Part shown: one piece after another, positions 24,983 to 33,043 of the stretch
How the letters are laid out: each line of letters opens with the position of its first letter
Numbering within the stretch: position 1 is the first letter of the stretch
Source of the DNA: JAICMB01 sp963802915
GTDB lineage: Bacteria > Acidobacteriota > Terriglobia > Bryobacterales > Bryobacteraceae
Assembly (NCBI GenBank): GCA_963802915.1
Contig: CAWDKQ010000017.1
Coordinates: 1-64,000, forward strand
Direction of reading: 5' to 3'
Length of the DNA stretch: 64,000 nt
Position numbers and translations under genes: made by a program
The notes under the pieces: generated by a model
Databases searched by the model: none
Told to the model about the DNA's origin: nothing
The model's input: only the letters and a program-made list of their open reading frames with translations

Positions 24983-25591
24983 TCAGTTGAGCTGATCGGC
25001 TAGTCCGCGCTCGATCTCCTTCAGTTGTGTATCGATTGAGGCGTCGAGTTGCCCTTGCGGGGTTTCGATGCGGATATCGCCGCCTTTCAGGTCTACATCC
25101 ACCGTAATTTCGATCTTCCTTGCGGCCGCGGATTGCTCCACAAACCGCCGCACGGCCTCTTGATGCGCCGGATGAACAAAAATGCGAGTGATCTCGCGGG
25201 ATTGGACCTTGTCGAAAGCGGCGCGAAGCAGCCCGTGGACCGCGTCGGGGTCCAGCGTGATTTCGCGATGTAGGATCCGGCTCGCAATAGCCGTGGATAA
25301 CCGGACGAGATCGGCGGCCGTTTCTTCGCGCAACTTATGGCGGGTTTCCGCGAGAGCTTCGATGGATTGCGCCAGACGCTGCAAGACCGTTTGGACTTGC
25401 GCGTCCGCCTCCCTTCGCGCGACCATCTGAGCTTCCGCCGCGCCCTTCTGTTTCCCTTCTTGAAATTTCTGTTCGAGTTGCTGCGCGATCGATTGCTGGT
25501 CCAGCATTCCCGCTGCGCCGCGGTTGACCACACGCCACGGAACCGGGCCAACTCGCTGTGCGGGACCAGCTCTGAAAACCTCAGACGACAT
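24983..25591 (-). CDS. fliH: Flagellar assembly protein FliH
   Basis: 202 residues. A central charged coiled coil (IAQQLEQKFQEGKQKGAAEA...VQTVLQRLAQSIEALAETRH) is followed by the conserved FliH/YscL C-terminal domain: LVRLSTAIASRILHREITLD, VHGLLRAAFDKV, KGGDIRIETPQGQLDASIDT, QLKEIERGL. FliH binds the FliI N-terminus and regulates its ATPase. It overlaps the end of fliG by 11 bases. Confidence 0.92.
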   Translation of the reverse strand: MSSEVFRAGPAQRVGPVPWRVVNRGAAGMLDQQSIAQQLEQKFQEGKQKGAAEAQMVARREADAQVQTVLQRLAQSIEALAETRHKLREETAADLVRLSTAIASRILHREITLDPDAVHGLLRAAFDKVQSREITRIFVHPAHQEAVRRFVEQSAAARKIEITVDVDLKGGDIRIETPQGQLDASIDTQLKEIERGLADQLN

Positions 25592-26597
25592 ATTGTTCCT
25601 CCGCCCCGCCGCGCAGACTCAGCACGCCTTCAGCTTCGAGTTGCCGGATTACCGCCAAAATCTGCTGTTGCGAAGCTTCCACGTCCTTGATCTTCACCGG
25701 ACCCATGGCCTCCATGTCTTCCCGCAGCATTTCGGCGCCGCGCTGCGACATACATTGGAAAAAGTGTTGCTTCAATTGTTCGCTCGTCCCCTTTAGAGCC
25801 ACGATCAGCAGCTTGCGGTCGATCTTGGCCACCACTTCTTTCATTGCCTTGGTGTCGATCATGAGCAGGTCGTCGAATACGAACATGTAGTGGCGGATGG
25901 CATCCACCAGCCCCTGCTGATCCTCGATATCGTTCAAAATCGTATCCGTTTCCGACGGGTCCATGCGGTTGAGAATCTCGGCGACAGCCCGTGGTCCGCG
26001 ATACGTCTCGCGTTTGATTTCACCCAGATACTTCATGCGCTCCGAAATTACAACCGCGATTTGAGCCACCACGTCCGGCGATACGCGATCGAGCTCCGCC
26101 ATGCGCACCACTACCTCCGAGCGCAGCGCGGAGGGCAGGCTTGCAAGGGAAGATGCAGCCTGCGTCGTCGATAGATGCGCCAGGATCAGGGCGATCGTTT
26201 GCGGATGTTCGCTTTCCAGAAACCGGCTCAATTGCGCTGGATCCGCTTTCTGCAACGCTTCAATGTTCTTGGTGACCTGGCCGTTCGGTTTTGGCAGATG
26301 TTCCGCGAGCCTCCGGGCGTTATCGGCGCCGAACGCCGAGGCCAGGACTTTCTTCGCGTATTGGACACCTCCCCGCGCACTGCCGGGCTGGGGAAGCACG
26401 TTGCTGTAGACTTCTTCGAGGACGGCTTCAGCCTGCTCGGGAGGAACGGTTTCGAGGCGCGCAATCGCCTTGCTAAGTGTCTTTACCTCTTCCTCGTTAA
26501 GTTGTTTCAGCAGTTCCGCGCTCGCCTGTTCGCCCATGCTGACGAGAAAAATAGCCGCTTTCTTGAGTCCGGATAGCTTGGCGGCGCCAGAAGCCAT
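25581..26597 (-). CDS. fliG: Flagellar motor switch protein FliG
   Basis: 338 residues, normal length. The N-domain begins LSGLKKAAIFLVSMGEQASA. The middle domain has the SRFLESEHPQTIALILAHL motif (EHPQT), and the C-domain contains MFVFDDLLMIDTKAMKEVVA with charged residues that meet MotA, then EMLREDMEAMGPVKIKDVEA. FliG couples stator movement to C-ring rotation. It overlaps fliH and starts 4 bases after fliF. Confidence 0.97.
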   Translation of the reverse strand: MASGAAKLSGLKKAAIFLVSMGEQASAELLKQLNEEEVKTLSKAIARLETVPPEQAEAVLEEVYSNVLPQPGSARGGVQYAKKVLASAFGADNARRLAEHLPKPNGQVTKNIEALQKADPAQLSRFLESEHPQTIALILAHLSTTQAASSLASLPSALRSEVVVRMAELDRVSPDVVAQIAVVISERMKYLGEIKRETYRGPRAVAEILNRMDPSETDTILNDIEDQQGLVDAIRHYMFVFDDLLMIDTKAMKEVVAKIDRKLLIVALKGTSEQLKQHFFQCMSQRGAEMLREDMEAMGPVKIKDVEASQQQILAVIRQLEAEGVLSLRGGAEEQYVV

Positions 26598-26600
26598 GTT

Positions 26601-28232
26601 TTACGCGTTCTCCTCCTCGGCGAGCCACGCGCGCAGAACGCCTGCCCACAATTCCGCGTCGCGCGTAACACTTTCTTTAAGCTGACCTGTGATTACTTCG
26701 ACGCGTGGAGGCGGTAACTGTAGGGTCTGAGACGATGCCGGCGTTTCTGAGTGCGCTGCAGCAGAGTGCGTCAGGTTAACCTGGTCGTGCGCCGGTGCCG
26801 CGGCTTCGAGCGCTGCAGGGTATTCCGCACGGGATTTGGATCCACCCCGTCGCATCAGCTTAAAGCCGACCAGCAATACGACGATGGCGGCCGCCGCCGC
26901 TCCTCCGTAAACCATCATCGGATTGCTCTCGACTTTCTCCTGGATGAACGTCTTCTTCTCCTTCTTTACAATCGGTGCGTGGTAGGGCACCGGAGCGGGG
27001 GAGTTCAACGTGGAATCGAATGGCAGCGTCTCGACGGCAAGCTGGTCGCCGCGCTCGGGAACCAGTCCCACCGCGGTTGCCACCAGGTCGTGGATGGTCT
27101 TGATTTTTTCCGGCGTGGGTGGAACCAGAGTGCGCTGTTTCCCATTCCACTCAACGTTTTGATCGAGCAGGACGGCAATCGACAGGCGTTTGATCGTCCC
27201 TTGCGCGAGCTTGACGTGACGAGTCGTCCGGCTGGACTCATATGTGATGTTCTCGACGCGGCGGGCCGGCCCCGATGCCGAACGTGGTTCCGATGTCGGA
27301 GGATGCGGCAGGTTGGACGCAGTGCCGGGCTGCCCCGAAGCTATCGCCGTGCTTCCCGGTGCGTCTTCGGTACGCTGCGAAGTGACCATGACGGACTTCG
27401 AAGGATCGAAAACTTCTTCGCTTTGCTCTCCGGCGCTCATATCGCAATCGACCGAAAGGGCGGTGCGGAATTTATCGGGGCCGAGCAGCGGCTCGAGGGT
27501 GCTCGCGATCTTAGCTTGGAGCTCGTGTTCAACCTTTTGCTGATATTCGAGCGCCTCGTCCGACAAGCCATCGTTCGGACCGCTGTGATGCGGCCGATTC
27601 AGCAGGTTTCCCTGCATATCGACCACGGAAACGGCGGTCGGGGTCAGCCCTTCCACCGCGCTGGAGACCAGGTGTGTGATCGCGGCGACGTTCTGAGCCG
27701 AAAGAGCTGCTCCCGGAGCCAGGCGCACCAGGACGCTGGCCTTTGCCGCCTCTCGTGAATCCAAAAACACCGAATCTTTGGGAAATGTGACATGGACCCG
27801 AGCCTGTTCCACTTCCGCGATCGACATAACGGAGCGCTCGAGTTCACCTTCCACTGCCCGCCGATAATTCACATGCTCCGCGAAATCCGTGATACCGAAG
27901 TTCGTTTTGTCGAAAATCTCATAGCCGATCCGCCCCGTCTTAGGGAGTCCCGCGCCGGCCATGTCGAGCCTCAATTCCGCCACTTGCTGCTCGGGAACCA
28001 TCACCGACGTTCCGTTCGGGCCAATGCGATAATCAATGCCCTTCTCTTTAAGCTTTTGAATAATTGCTGAAGCGTCCTCGGAACTAAGAGAGGCGAACAA
28101 TGGGCGGAAGCCGGCCTCGCGTTCAAAGTGCGTAAACCATGCGAAGGCCGCCGCGGTCAAGAGTGCGCCAACGAGGAGGCTCCAGCGTTGGGCAACCGAA
28201 AGAGACTTGTAGATTTTTGTGATTTGGTCCAT
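26601..28232 (-). CDS. fliF: Flagellar MS-ring protein FliF
   Basis: 543 residues. First membrane helix at about 16-36 (WSLLVGALLTAAAFAWFTHF), ring-building motifs GIDYRIGPNGTSVMVPEQQV, FGITDFAEHVNYRRAVEGEL, RSVMSIAEVEQARVHVTFPK, a Ser/Pro/Thr-rich loop at about 290-330, second helix at about 437-459 (YGGAAAAAIVVLLVGFKL), and a C-terminal tail that binds FliG (AELWAGVLRAWLAEEE). The inner-membrane base of the motor. Operon position between fliE and fliG is canonical. Confidence 0.97.
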   Translation of the reverse strand: MDQITKIYKSLSVAQRWSLLVGALLTAAAFAWFTHFEREAGFRPLFASLSSEDASAIIQKLKEKGIDYRIGPNGTSVMVPEQQVAELRLDMAGAGLPKTGRIGYEIFDKTNFGITDFAEHVNYRRAVEGELERSVMSIAEVEQARVHVTFPKDSVFLDSREAAKASVLVRLAPGAALSAQNVAAITHLVSSAVEGLTPTAVSVVDMQGNLLNRPHHSGPNDGLSDEALEYQQKVEHELQAKIASTLEPLLGPDKFRTALSVDCDMSAGEQSEEVFDPSKSVMVTSQRTEDAPGSTAIASGQPGTASNLPHPPTSEPRSASGPARRVENITYESSRTTRHVKLAQGTIKRLSIAVLLDQNVEWNGKQRTLVPPTPEKIKTIHDLVATAVGLVPERGDQLAVETLPFDSTLNSPAPVPYHAPIVKKEKKTFIQEKVESNPMMVYGGAAAAAIVVLLVGFKLMRRGGSKSRAEYPAALEAAAPAHDQVNLTHSAAAHSETPASSQTLQLPPPRVEVITGQLKESVTRDAELWAGVLRAWLAEEENA

Positions 28233-28265
28233 GTCTATCCTCTATGAACGCGATGGCATGGAATT

Positions 28266-28559
28266 CTAAATCTGCATCTTCATGACTTCCTGGTACGCCG
28301 ACACTACTTTGTTTCTGACTTGTAGGAACATTTCGAACTCGAGTTCCGCGCGCTGGGTGGCGAGTGCGACTGTATGCAACTCCTCGCCGCTTCCGGAAAG
28401 AAAGCTGTCGGCCGAGCTTTGCGCCACATTCTGCGATTTTTGGACTTGACCCACATAGGACTCCAACATCGCCTGGAAGCCTTGCCCTTTCCCCGTAATG
28501 CTTGAGGCGCCTCCGATATCCGGAACTGCTATCGGCGTGATGGGTGAGATTGGGCTCAT
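28266..28559 (-). CDS. fliE: Flagellar hook-basal body complex protein FliE
   Basis: 97 residues. The C-terminal half carries the FliE pattern: LESYVGQVQKSQNVAQSSAD, GEELHTVALATQRAELEFEM, FLQVRNKVVSAYQEVMKMQI. FliE joins the MS ring to the rod. It is located between flgC and fliF, as in most flagellar operons. Confidence 0.95.
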   Translation of the reverse strand: MSPISPITPIAVPDIGGASSITGKGQGFQAMLESYVGQVQKSQNVAQSSADSFLSGSGEELHTVALATQRAELEFEMFLQVRNKVVSAYQEVMKMQI

Positions 28560-28565
28560 GTCTGC

Positions 28566-29003
28566 TTACTTCAGAATGTCGAGAGAGCGCTGGATCATGT
28601 CCTTCACCGCCGAAATCGCGGAGACATTCGCCTGGTAACCACGCGAAGCTCCCATCAGATCCACCATGTCCTCCGCGGCGTTCATTCGCGGAAACGCCAC
28701 GTAGCCGTCCGAATCGGCGTCGGGATGCCCGGGCATGTATCGCTTTTCGGGTTCGCGTTGATCCACCGTTATGCCCGCCACCTTGACTCCTGTCATTCCG
28801 CTGCTCATGACGGACTCGAGGGTCGACCCGAACGACCCGACGTTGGGATCGCTGCTGAATATGACGTCCTTACGGCGATAGGGACCGCCCTCCGGAGTCC
28901 GCGTCGTTTCCGCATTGGCGAGGTTTTCCACCAGTATTTCCGCCCGCGTTTTTTGCGCGGACATACCGGATGCGCTAACCGCTAACGATGAGAAAAGGCT
29001 CAT
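28566..29003 (-). CDS. flgC: Flagellar basal-body rod protein FlgC
   Basis: 145 residues. N-terminus LAVSASGMSAQKTRAEILVE then NLANAETTRTPEGGPYRRKD is the rod-protein signature. The C-terminus PRMNAAEDMVDLMGASRGYQ then ANVSAISAVKDMIQRSLDIL is typical of FlgC. Proximal rod subunit. It overlaps flgB by 4 bases (ATGA) and precedes fliE by 6. Confidence 0.96.
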   Translation of the reverse strand: MSLFSSLAVSASGMSAQKTRAEILVENLANAETTRTPEGGPYRRKDVIFSSDPNVGSFGSTLESVMSSGMTGVKVAGITVDQREPEKRYMPGHPDADSDGYVAFPRMNAAEDMVDLMGASRGYQANVSAISAVKDMIQRSLDILK

Positions 29004-29335
29004 GACGTTTTGCCATCCTGTATGGCGCTTCGAATCTGGCTGATCTGCCCCCGGACCAGGGTTGAGGCGATGTTGAAGCGCAAAGCATTTTCGGAGAGCA
29101 GGCGCGCTTCACGGTCGACGTCGACATTATTGCCGTCGTTCTTGGCCGGTAGACCCTGCACGTCGATGGTGGCGGGCTCCAAACCGATCTGCGATTCAAA
29201 CTCGCTCTTGAAATCGATGTCCTTCGTTTTGTATCCGGGCGTGTCCGCGTTGGCCAGGTTGGATGCGACCAGTTTTTGACGGGTGCTCAACAAGTCCATG
29301 TAATGTTCGAGATTTCCACCCAGTCCTTCGAGCAT
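29000..29335 (-). CDS. flgB: Flagellar basal-body rod protein FlgB
   Basis: 111 residues, MLEGLGGNLEHYMDLLSTRQ then KLVASNLANADTPGYKTKDI, the conserved rod motif; the C-terminus has EARLLSENALRFNIASTLVR. First gene of the operon flgB-flgC-fliE-fliF-fliG-fliH-fliI-fliJ-HDOD. A sigma54-type element lies 15 bases upstream of the start, and no Shine-Dalgarno is visible before it. Confidence 0.95.
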   Translation of the reverse strand: MLEGLGGNLEHYMDLLSTRQKLVASNLANADTPGYKTKDIDFKSEFESQIGLEPATIDVQGLPAKNDGNNVDVDREARLLSENALRFNIASTLVRGQISQIRSAIQDGKTS

Positions 29336-29349
29336 GATGCGTGGTGGAG

Positions 29350-29365
29350 TGCAAGCCGACTGCCA
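29350..29365 (-). promoter_or_regulatory. Candidate sigma54 promoter of the flgB operon
   Basis: On the minus strand TGGCAGTCGGCTTGCA matches TGGCA-N-TTGCA with exact GG-N10-GC spacing. The predicted RNA start (about 29339) is only 4 bases before the flgB ATG. Confidence 0.55.
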
Positions 29366-29399
29366 GTAATTTTCGACTCTGAAGAAAACCGCCCGGCCG

Positions 29400-29433
29400 T
29401 TCCGTAATGTAGCGGTTCTGCTAACTTACGGAA
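29400..29433. repeat. Perfect inverted repeat upstream of flgB
   Basis: TTCCGTAA at 29400-29407 and TTACGGAA at 29426-29433 flank an 18-base loop. It lies 50-70 bases upstream of the sigma54-like site, so it could be an activator-binding site or a terminator stem. It abuts one copy of the interspersed GACCGT repeat. Confidence 0.4.
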
Positions 29434-29453
29434 CCTCGACCGTGAGGGAGTGG
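29430..29453 (+). repeat. Interspersed intergenic repeat, copy 1
   Basis: GGAACCTCGACCGTGAGGGA followed by GTGG. Related copies are at 37848 and 55398. The shared core is GGAACC-nn-GACCGT-n-AG-n-GAG-n-GG. Confidence 0.45.
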
Positions 29454-29528
29454 CGATCACCGCCGTTAAGGAGTTGCTCGCGAACGATGTGAATCCGACG
29501 CCGCCGTTGAGAATTCGACGGCCGAGCC

Positions 29529-29831
29529 TTAGCCCTGGCCGAAATAGCGGCTGCGATTTTCCGTGCCGTACGCGTAGCGGTTGGCGCGGTCGAGATCGGA
29601 AAGACGCGAGGAGGCGGCAGCGCGCTGTATCAGCGCGACGCGGCGGGCGCGCTCCAGAATCGAGAGAATCGGAGCGTGGGTCTCAGTCGAATGTAAAGCC
29701 AGAAGCCGCGACGAGCATTCCTGGGCAAAGTCGTACCGGTTCGCGGCGATGCTGCGAAACAGTAGATCCCCGAGCTTTACGACTTCATGCAGGATCAGGT
29801 TCCTATTAGTGGCCGGCGTTGTTGTTGGCAT
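29529..29831 (-). CDS. Hypothetical small protein downstream of fliD (possible FliT-like chaperone)
   Basis: 100 residues, helical: LHEVVKLGDLLFRSIAANRY, DFAQECSSRLLALHSTETHA, ILERARRVALIQRAAASSRL. It overlaps the end of fliD by 26 bases and ends the unit. In many bacteria fliD is followed by the small export chaperones fliS and fliT. fliS lies elsewhere here, so a FliT-like role is possible from size, helicity and place. No sequence signature supports it. Confidence 0.5.
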   Translation of the reverse strand: MPTTTPATNRNLILHEVVKLGDLLFRSIAANRYDFAQECSSRLLALHSTETHAPILSILERARRVALIQRAAASSRLSDLDRANRYAYGTENRSRYFGQG

Positions 29832-31170
29832 TCATCGTGTTGAAGAGCGAGGTGAGAAACGAGCTCTGTTGTTCCAGACTCGAGATCAGGGCATCGGCGG
29901 AGTTCATTTGGTTGGTAAGGCTCGTCTGCAGCGCATTGACGCTGGTCTGCTGCGCATCGATCTGGTTGGTCTCATTCGTGGATTGGGTATCCAGGTTGGT
30001 GATTTCGCCTGTTACCAGCCCGGTTGTAGGGTCGGTCAGGCTCGTCATTGTATTCGTGGCTTGCGCCAGAAAGCCGCTCGTCGTATTCCCCAGAAAAGCC
30101 ACGACGTTGGCCAGCTCGCTACTGGACATGGAGCTGATTACCGATGGATCGAACGTCAAAGTGCCGGTATCGGAGTTCGTGATTCCCAGGTCTGTTAACG
30201 ATTGGATATCCCCGCTATTGCTGCTGCCTGTGTATTGCATCAGATTATTCAGCGCATCGCTGGTTTCATACACAATGCTGTTGCCGGAGAGCGAATTGGC
30301 ATTCGTTCCGTAGCTGAGGTTCAGCTGCGTCTGGGCATTATTGAAGGCGGTTACGAACGCGCTCACCGCGCTGGAGATGGAGGACGCGTCGAGGCTCACC
30401 GAGACCGTGGAGGTACCCGCCGCGAGCAGGTTGACCGTGAGTCCCGGAGAAATGGTCACGGTACTCGAATCGGTCGAGATCCCCGCGGGCGGTTGTCCGT
30501 TCACTGTATATGAACCGTCGGAGCCTGTGGTCAGGCTGGTGAGCAGATCGGTATTAGAGCTGTCGTCCAACTGAACTGTCTGCGCGCCCAGCGCGCTCGC
30601 TTGAAGCGCCAGTCTGTAGTCCGGTGACTCTGGGGATCCCACGTTCACGATGGTGGCTTGCACGCCGGCGCCGCTGCTGTTAATCGCCTGAGCGAGCGCG
30701 TCAAGATTGTTGCCGGAGGGCTGGATGGTGTACGTTGACGTTCCCACCGTCAGAGTGAATGAAGAGCTCGCGCTGATGTCCTGCGAGGTCGGATCGGTCA
30801 CGGTGGTCAATCCGTCGGAGCTCATCGCGCTGCTGCTCGAACCAGGATCCAGGACCTGAATAGTGTAACTGCCAGGCAAAGCCGTCGACGATGCACTCGC
30901 CGACACAACAGTGGAGTCCGAAACCGACGTCGATTGCGTATTGCCACCGGACGTGGAAAGTCCCTGGATAGCAGTGTTGATAGCCGTGAGAGTGGTTTCG
31001 AGTGAAGTCGCGTCGGTGATTTGCTGGCTGGTGGTGGCCTGTTCGTTTTCGAGCTGCTGCATCGGGAGCGATGCTATGGAAACGGCGCGGGTAATTACCT
31101 GTTGCAGAGAGCTGGCGTACTGACTTGTTCCGTTGAAAGTTACTGTTACGGGCGTTACGGACGAACCCAT
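29806..31170 (-). CDS. fliD: Flagellar hook-associated protein 2 (filament cap) FliD
   Basis: 454 residues. The N-terminal FliD_N domain has ITRAVSIASLPMQQLENEQA and a Ser/Thr/Gly-rich body follows. The C-terminal domain contains GITNSDTGTLTFDPSVISSM, SSELANVVAFLGN, and a coiled coil ending SLEQQSSFLTSLFNTMNANN. FliD caps the filament and folds incoming flagellin. It starts after AGGAGAATTT. It follows flagellin on the same strand, with a hairpin and a possible sigma28 promoter between. Confidence 0.95.
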   Translation of the reverse strand: MGSSVTPVTVTFNGTSQYASSLQQVITRAVSIASLPMQQLENEQATTSQQITDATSLETTLTAINTAIQGLSTSGGNTQSTSVSDSTVVSASASSTALPGSYTIQVLDPGSSSSAMSSDGLTTVTDPTSQDISASSSFTLTVGTSTYTIQPSGNNLDALAQAINSSGAGVQATIVNVGSPESPDYRLALQASALGAQTVQLDDSSNTDLLTSLTTGSDGSYTVNGQPPAGISTDSSTVTISPGLTVNLLAAGTSTVSVSLDASSISSAVSAFVTAFNNAQTQLNLSYGTNANSLSGNSIVYETSDALNNLMQYTGSSNSGDIQSLTDLGITNSDTGTLTFDPSVISSMSSSELANVVAFLGNTTSGFLAQATNTMTSLTDPTTGLVTGEITNLDTQSTNETNQIDAQQTSVNALQTSLTNQMNSADALISSLEQQSSFLTSLFNTMNANNNAGH

Positions 31171-31192
31171 AAATTCTCCTCACGGCAGTTCT

Positions 31193-31220
31193 CGGACCGA
31201 TCTATATTGAGATCGGCCCG
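31193..31220 (-). terminator. Hairpin between flagellin and fliD
   Basis: Arms CGGACCGATCT (31193-31203) and AGATCGGCCCG (31210-31220) with a 6-base loop, pairing fully with one G-U. There is no T-run, so it may stabilise the abundant flagellin mRNA or limit read-through into fliD. Confidence 0.45.
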
Positions 31221-31237
31221 ATGCAGCTATAAGATTA
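31210..31237 (-). promoter_or_regulatory. Candidate sigma28 promoter of fliD
   Basis: Minus strand: TAAT (31237-31234), 16 bases, GCCGATCT (31217-31210). The -10 part is also one arm of the hairpin. The predicted RNA start near 31203 gives a 33-base leader carrying the fliD ribosome site. Confidence 0.4.
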
Positions 31238-31240
31238 GGG

Positions 31241-32056
31241 CTATTGCAGGAGTTTCAAAACGGCCTGCGGCATTGCATTCGCTTGCGCGAGAGCCGCCAC
31301 CGAGGCTTGCGACAGAGCCTGAGTCTTAGTGAGGTTCGCTGCTTCCGTCGCGATGTTTGCGTCGCGGATGTCGGAATCCGCAGCCGAAAAGCTGGTGACC
31401 TGCGAATTCGCAAGCTGTACCGCGTAGTTCAGGTCATTCTCACCCGCGCCGACCGCGCCCTGTGCGACGCCGAGATTGCTGACCGCTGTGTTAAGAGCGG
31501 CAATGGCCGCGGTCGCGTCGCTTGCCGAGCTGACATCGATGGTTCCGGAAGCCACACCCAAAGCAGTGGAATCCACCGCGGCGCCGCTCAAATCCACGTT
31601 TACCGTCGCGTCGGTACCGCCGCCGATATACACGCTCAATGCGGCATTGAGAGAGCCGCCGGTATTCAAACCGATGTTCGTCGCCTGGTTATCGATTTCG
31701 GTCTGGAGCGTCTTAAATTCGTTCTGCAGAATCGAGCGGTCTCCCGTGAACGTGGAGGTGGCCGATTCGGTGGCTAGCGTCTTCATGCGATCCAGAATGG
31801 TGGAAATGTTGTTCAGGCCGCCGTCAACGGTTTGGAGCTGGCTGATGGCATCGTTGGCGTTCTGCACGCCCTGCGTGAGTTCCGCAACATCGCTGCGGTA
31901 GCCGTTTGCAACCGACAGCCCGGCGGCGTCGTCGCCCGATGAGTTGATTCGGTAGCCGGAGGTCAAGCGGGTGATGGCCTGGCTCTCGGCCTGGTTATTG
32001 ATCGACAAATTATTCTCCGCCACCATGGCGGTCGTGTTCGTCTGAAGGGAAATCAT
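31241..32056 (-). CDS. fliC: Flagellin
   Basis: 271 residues from the ATG at 32056, which follows AGAGAGGAC; the open frame upstream to 32170 is non-coding. The N-terminal D0/D1 has VAENNLSINNQAESQAITRL, TSGYRINSSGDDAAGLSVAN and MKTLATESATSTFTGDRSIL. The C-terminus has DSDIRDANIATEAANLTKTQ and SQASVAALAQANAMPQAVLK. The central variable region is only about 100 residues, making a short flagellin. It is the only flagellin gene in the window. Confidence 0.97.
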   Translation of the reverse strand: MISLQTNTTAMVAENNLSINNQAESQAITRLTSGYRINSSGDDAAGLSVANGYRSDVAELTQGVQNANDAISQLQTVDGGLNNISTILDRMKTLATESATSTFTGDRSILQNEFKTLQTEIDNQATNIGLNTGGSLNAALSVYIGGGTDATVNVDLSGAAVDSTALGVASGTIDVSSASDATAAIAALNTAVSNLGVAQGAVGAGENDLNYAVQLANSQVTSFSAADSDIRDANIATEAANLTKTQALSQASVAALAQANAMPQAVLKLLQ

Positions 32057-32119
32057 ATTGTCCTCTCTCGATTCCTGCGGCTGCGAGCCGAGGCTGCTAT
32101 CTTCTAGCAAGCACCTTTC

Positions 32120-32146
32120 ATCTCGATACTTTTTCCTCCGATTTGA
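32120..32146 (-). promoter_or_regulatory. Candidate sigma28 promoter of flagellin
   Basis: Minus strand: TCAA (32146-32143), 15 bases, ATCGAGAT (32127-32120). It resembles the flaG and flgM elements but is weaker in both boxes. It implies a leader of about 60 bases. Confidence 0.35.
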
Positions 32147-32216
32147 ATTCTTTTTCAAAGTATTTTCCAATCGGGACTAAAGATCGAGGAGATGGAAGTA
32201 CGCAGCCCGCCGGAGT

Positions 32217-33041
32217 TTATTTCGAGGGCTTGGCGGGCTGGGACAGGACTACCGCGTTCGTTGCACCCTTCGGTTGGGTTGAAAGTATATTGACGATCAC
32301 CAGGTCGACACGCCGGTTGCGCGCCCGTCCTTCGGGCGTGTCGTTTGTATCCAACGGCGCGGTATCGGCGCGTCCCACCACCGCAAAGCGGTCCCGCGGC
32401 AGATCGAAGCGGTCGCACAGAACCTCAAGTGTCGCGATGGCGCGCGCTGAAGAAAGCTCCCAATTGCTTTTGAAGCGCTCATTATGGATCGGCACCGCGT
32501 CCGTGTGTCCTTCCAGTTGAACGGGATTGGGAAGCGATCGAATCACGTTCGCCAGTTTCTCGAGAGTCGGATATGTATCGCGCGCAATTACGTCCGTCCC
32601 GGACGGAAAGAAAGCGTTTTGACGAAGACTTACCACCAGTCCGCGTGGCTCCAGCTTTACTTCCAGCGTTCCGGCGCGAAGTTCGTCCGCAAGTTCCTTG
32701 CTCAACCGTTTCAACGATGGAATAAGTTCGAGAACATCTTGCGGCGGCGTCTCTCTCGCGGCCTGCTGAGCTCCTCCCGGACCTTTCATCTGCGCATTTC
32801 CCTGGCCCTTATCTTCAATAGTGCCGCCCAGGATCTTGGCGACAGCCGGCGGAACGCCCGACGATTTTCCATCCAACGCGCTTTGGACAGCTTCCGACAT
32901 CATCTTCGCGCGAGATTTGTCCGTCTGCGACGATGCGAACATTACGACAAAAAATGCAAATAATAGCGTGATAAAGTCGGCGTATGAAATCAGCCAGCGC
33001 TCGTGGTTTTCTGGGGCCGGCGGCTTGCGCTTAATAGCCAT
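32217..33041 (-). CDS. motB: Flagellar motor stator protein MotB
   Basis: 274 residues. The single transmembrane helix WLISYADFITLLFAFFVVMF has the proton-carrying Asp at residue 22. A plug/linker region follows, then an OmpA-like peptidoglycan-binding domain with PNPVQLEGHTDAVPIHNERF, WELSSARAIATLEVL, and VVGRADTAPLDTNDTPEGRA then RNRRVDLVI. The Asp in YAD indicates a proton-type stator. Its start is 2 bases after the motA stop. Confidence 0.95.
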   Translation of the reverse strand: MAIKRKPPAPENHERWLISYADFITLLFAFFVVMFASSQTDKSRAKMMSEAVQSALDGKSSGVPPAVAKILGGTIEDKGQGNAQMKGPGGAQQAARETPPQDVLELIPSLKRLSKELADELRAGTLEVKLEPRGLVVSLRQNAFFPSGTDVIARDTYPTLEKLANVIRSLPNPVQLEGHTDAVPIHNERFKSNWELSSARAIATLEVLCDRFDLPRDRFAVVGRADTAPLDTNDTPEGRARNRRVDLVIVNILSTQPKGATNAVVLSQPAKPSK

Positions 33042-33043
33042 TG

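Noticed and set aside
26751..27758. 335-residue plus-strand frame opposite fliF
   Set aside because: It is rich in Arg/His/Gly with no recognisable domain and lies fully antisense to a well-supported fliF; a shadow of codon bias.
23656..28232. Virulence type III secretion system
   Set aside because: FliF, FliG and FliI occur with rod, hook, ring, stator and flagellin genes, so this is a flagellum; no secretin or translocon genes are present.
29581..30198. Plus-strand frame opposite fliD end
   Set aside because: Antisense to two supported genes, no ribosome site, no domain.
32057..32220. Sigma54 promoter for flagellin
   Set aside because: No GG-N10-GC element with acceptable boxes was found upstream; a weak sigma28-like site fits better.
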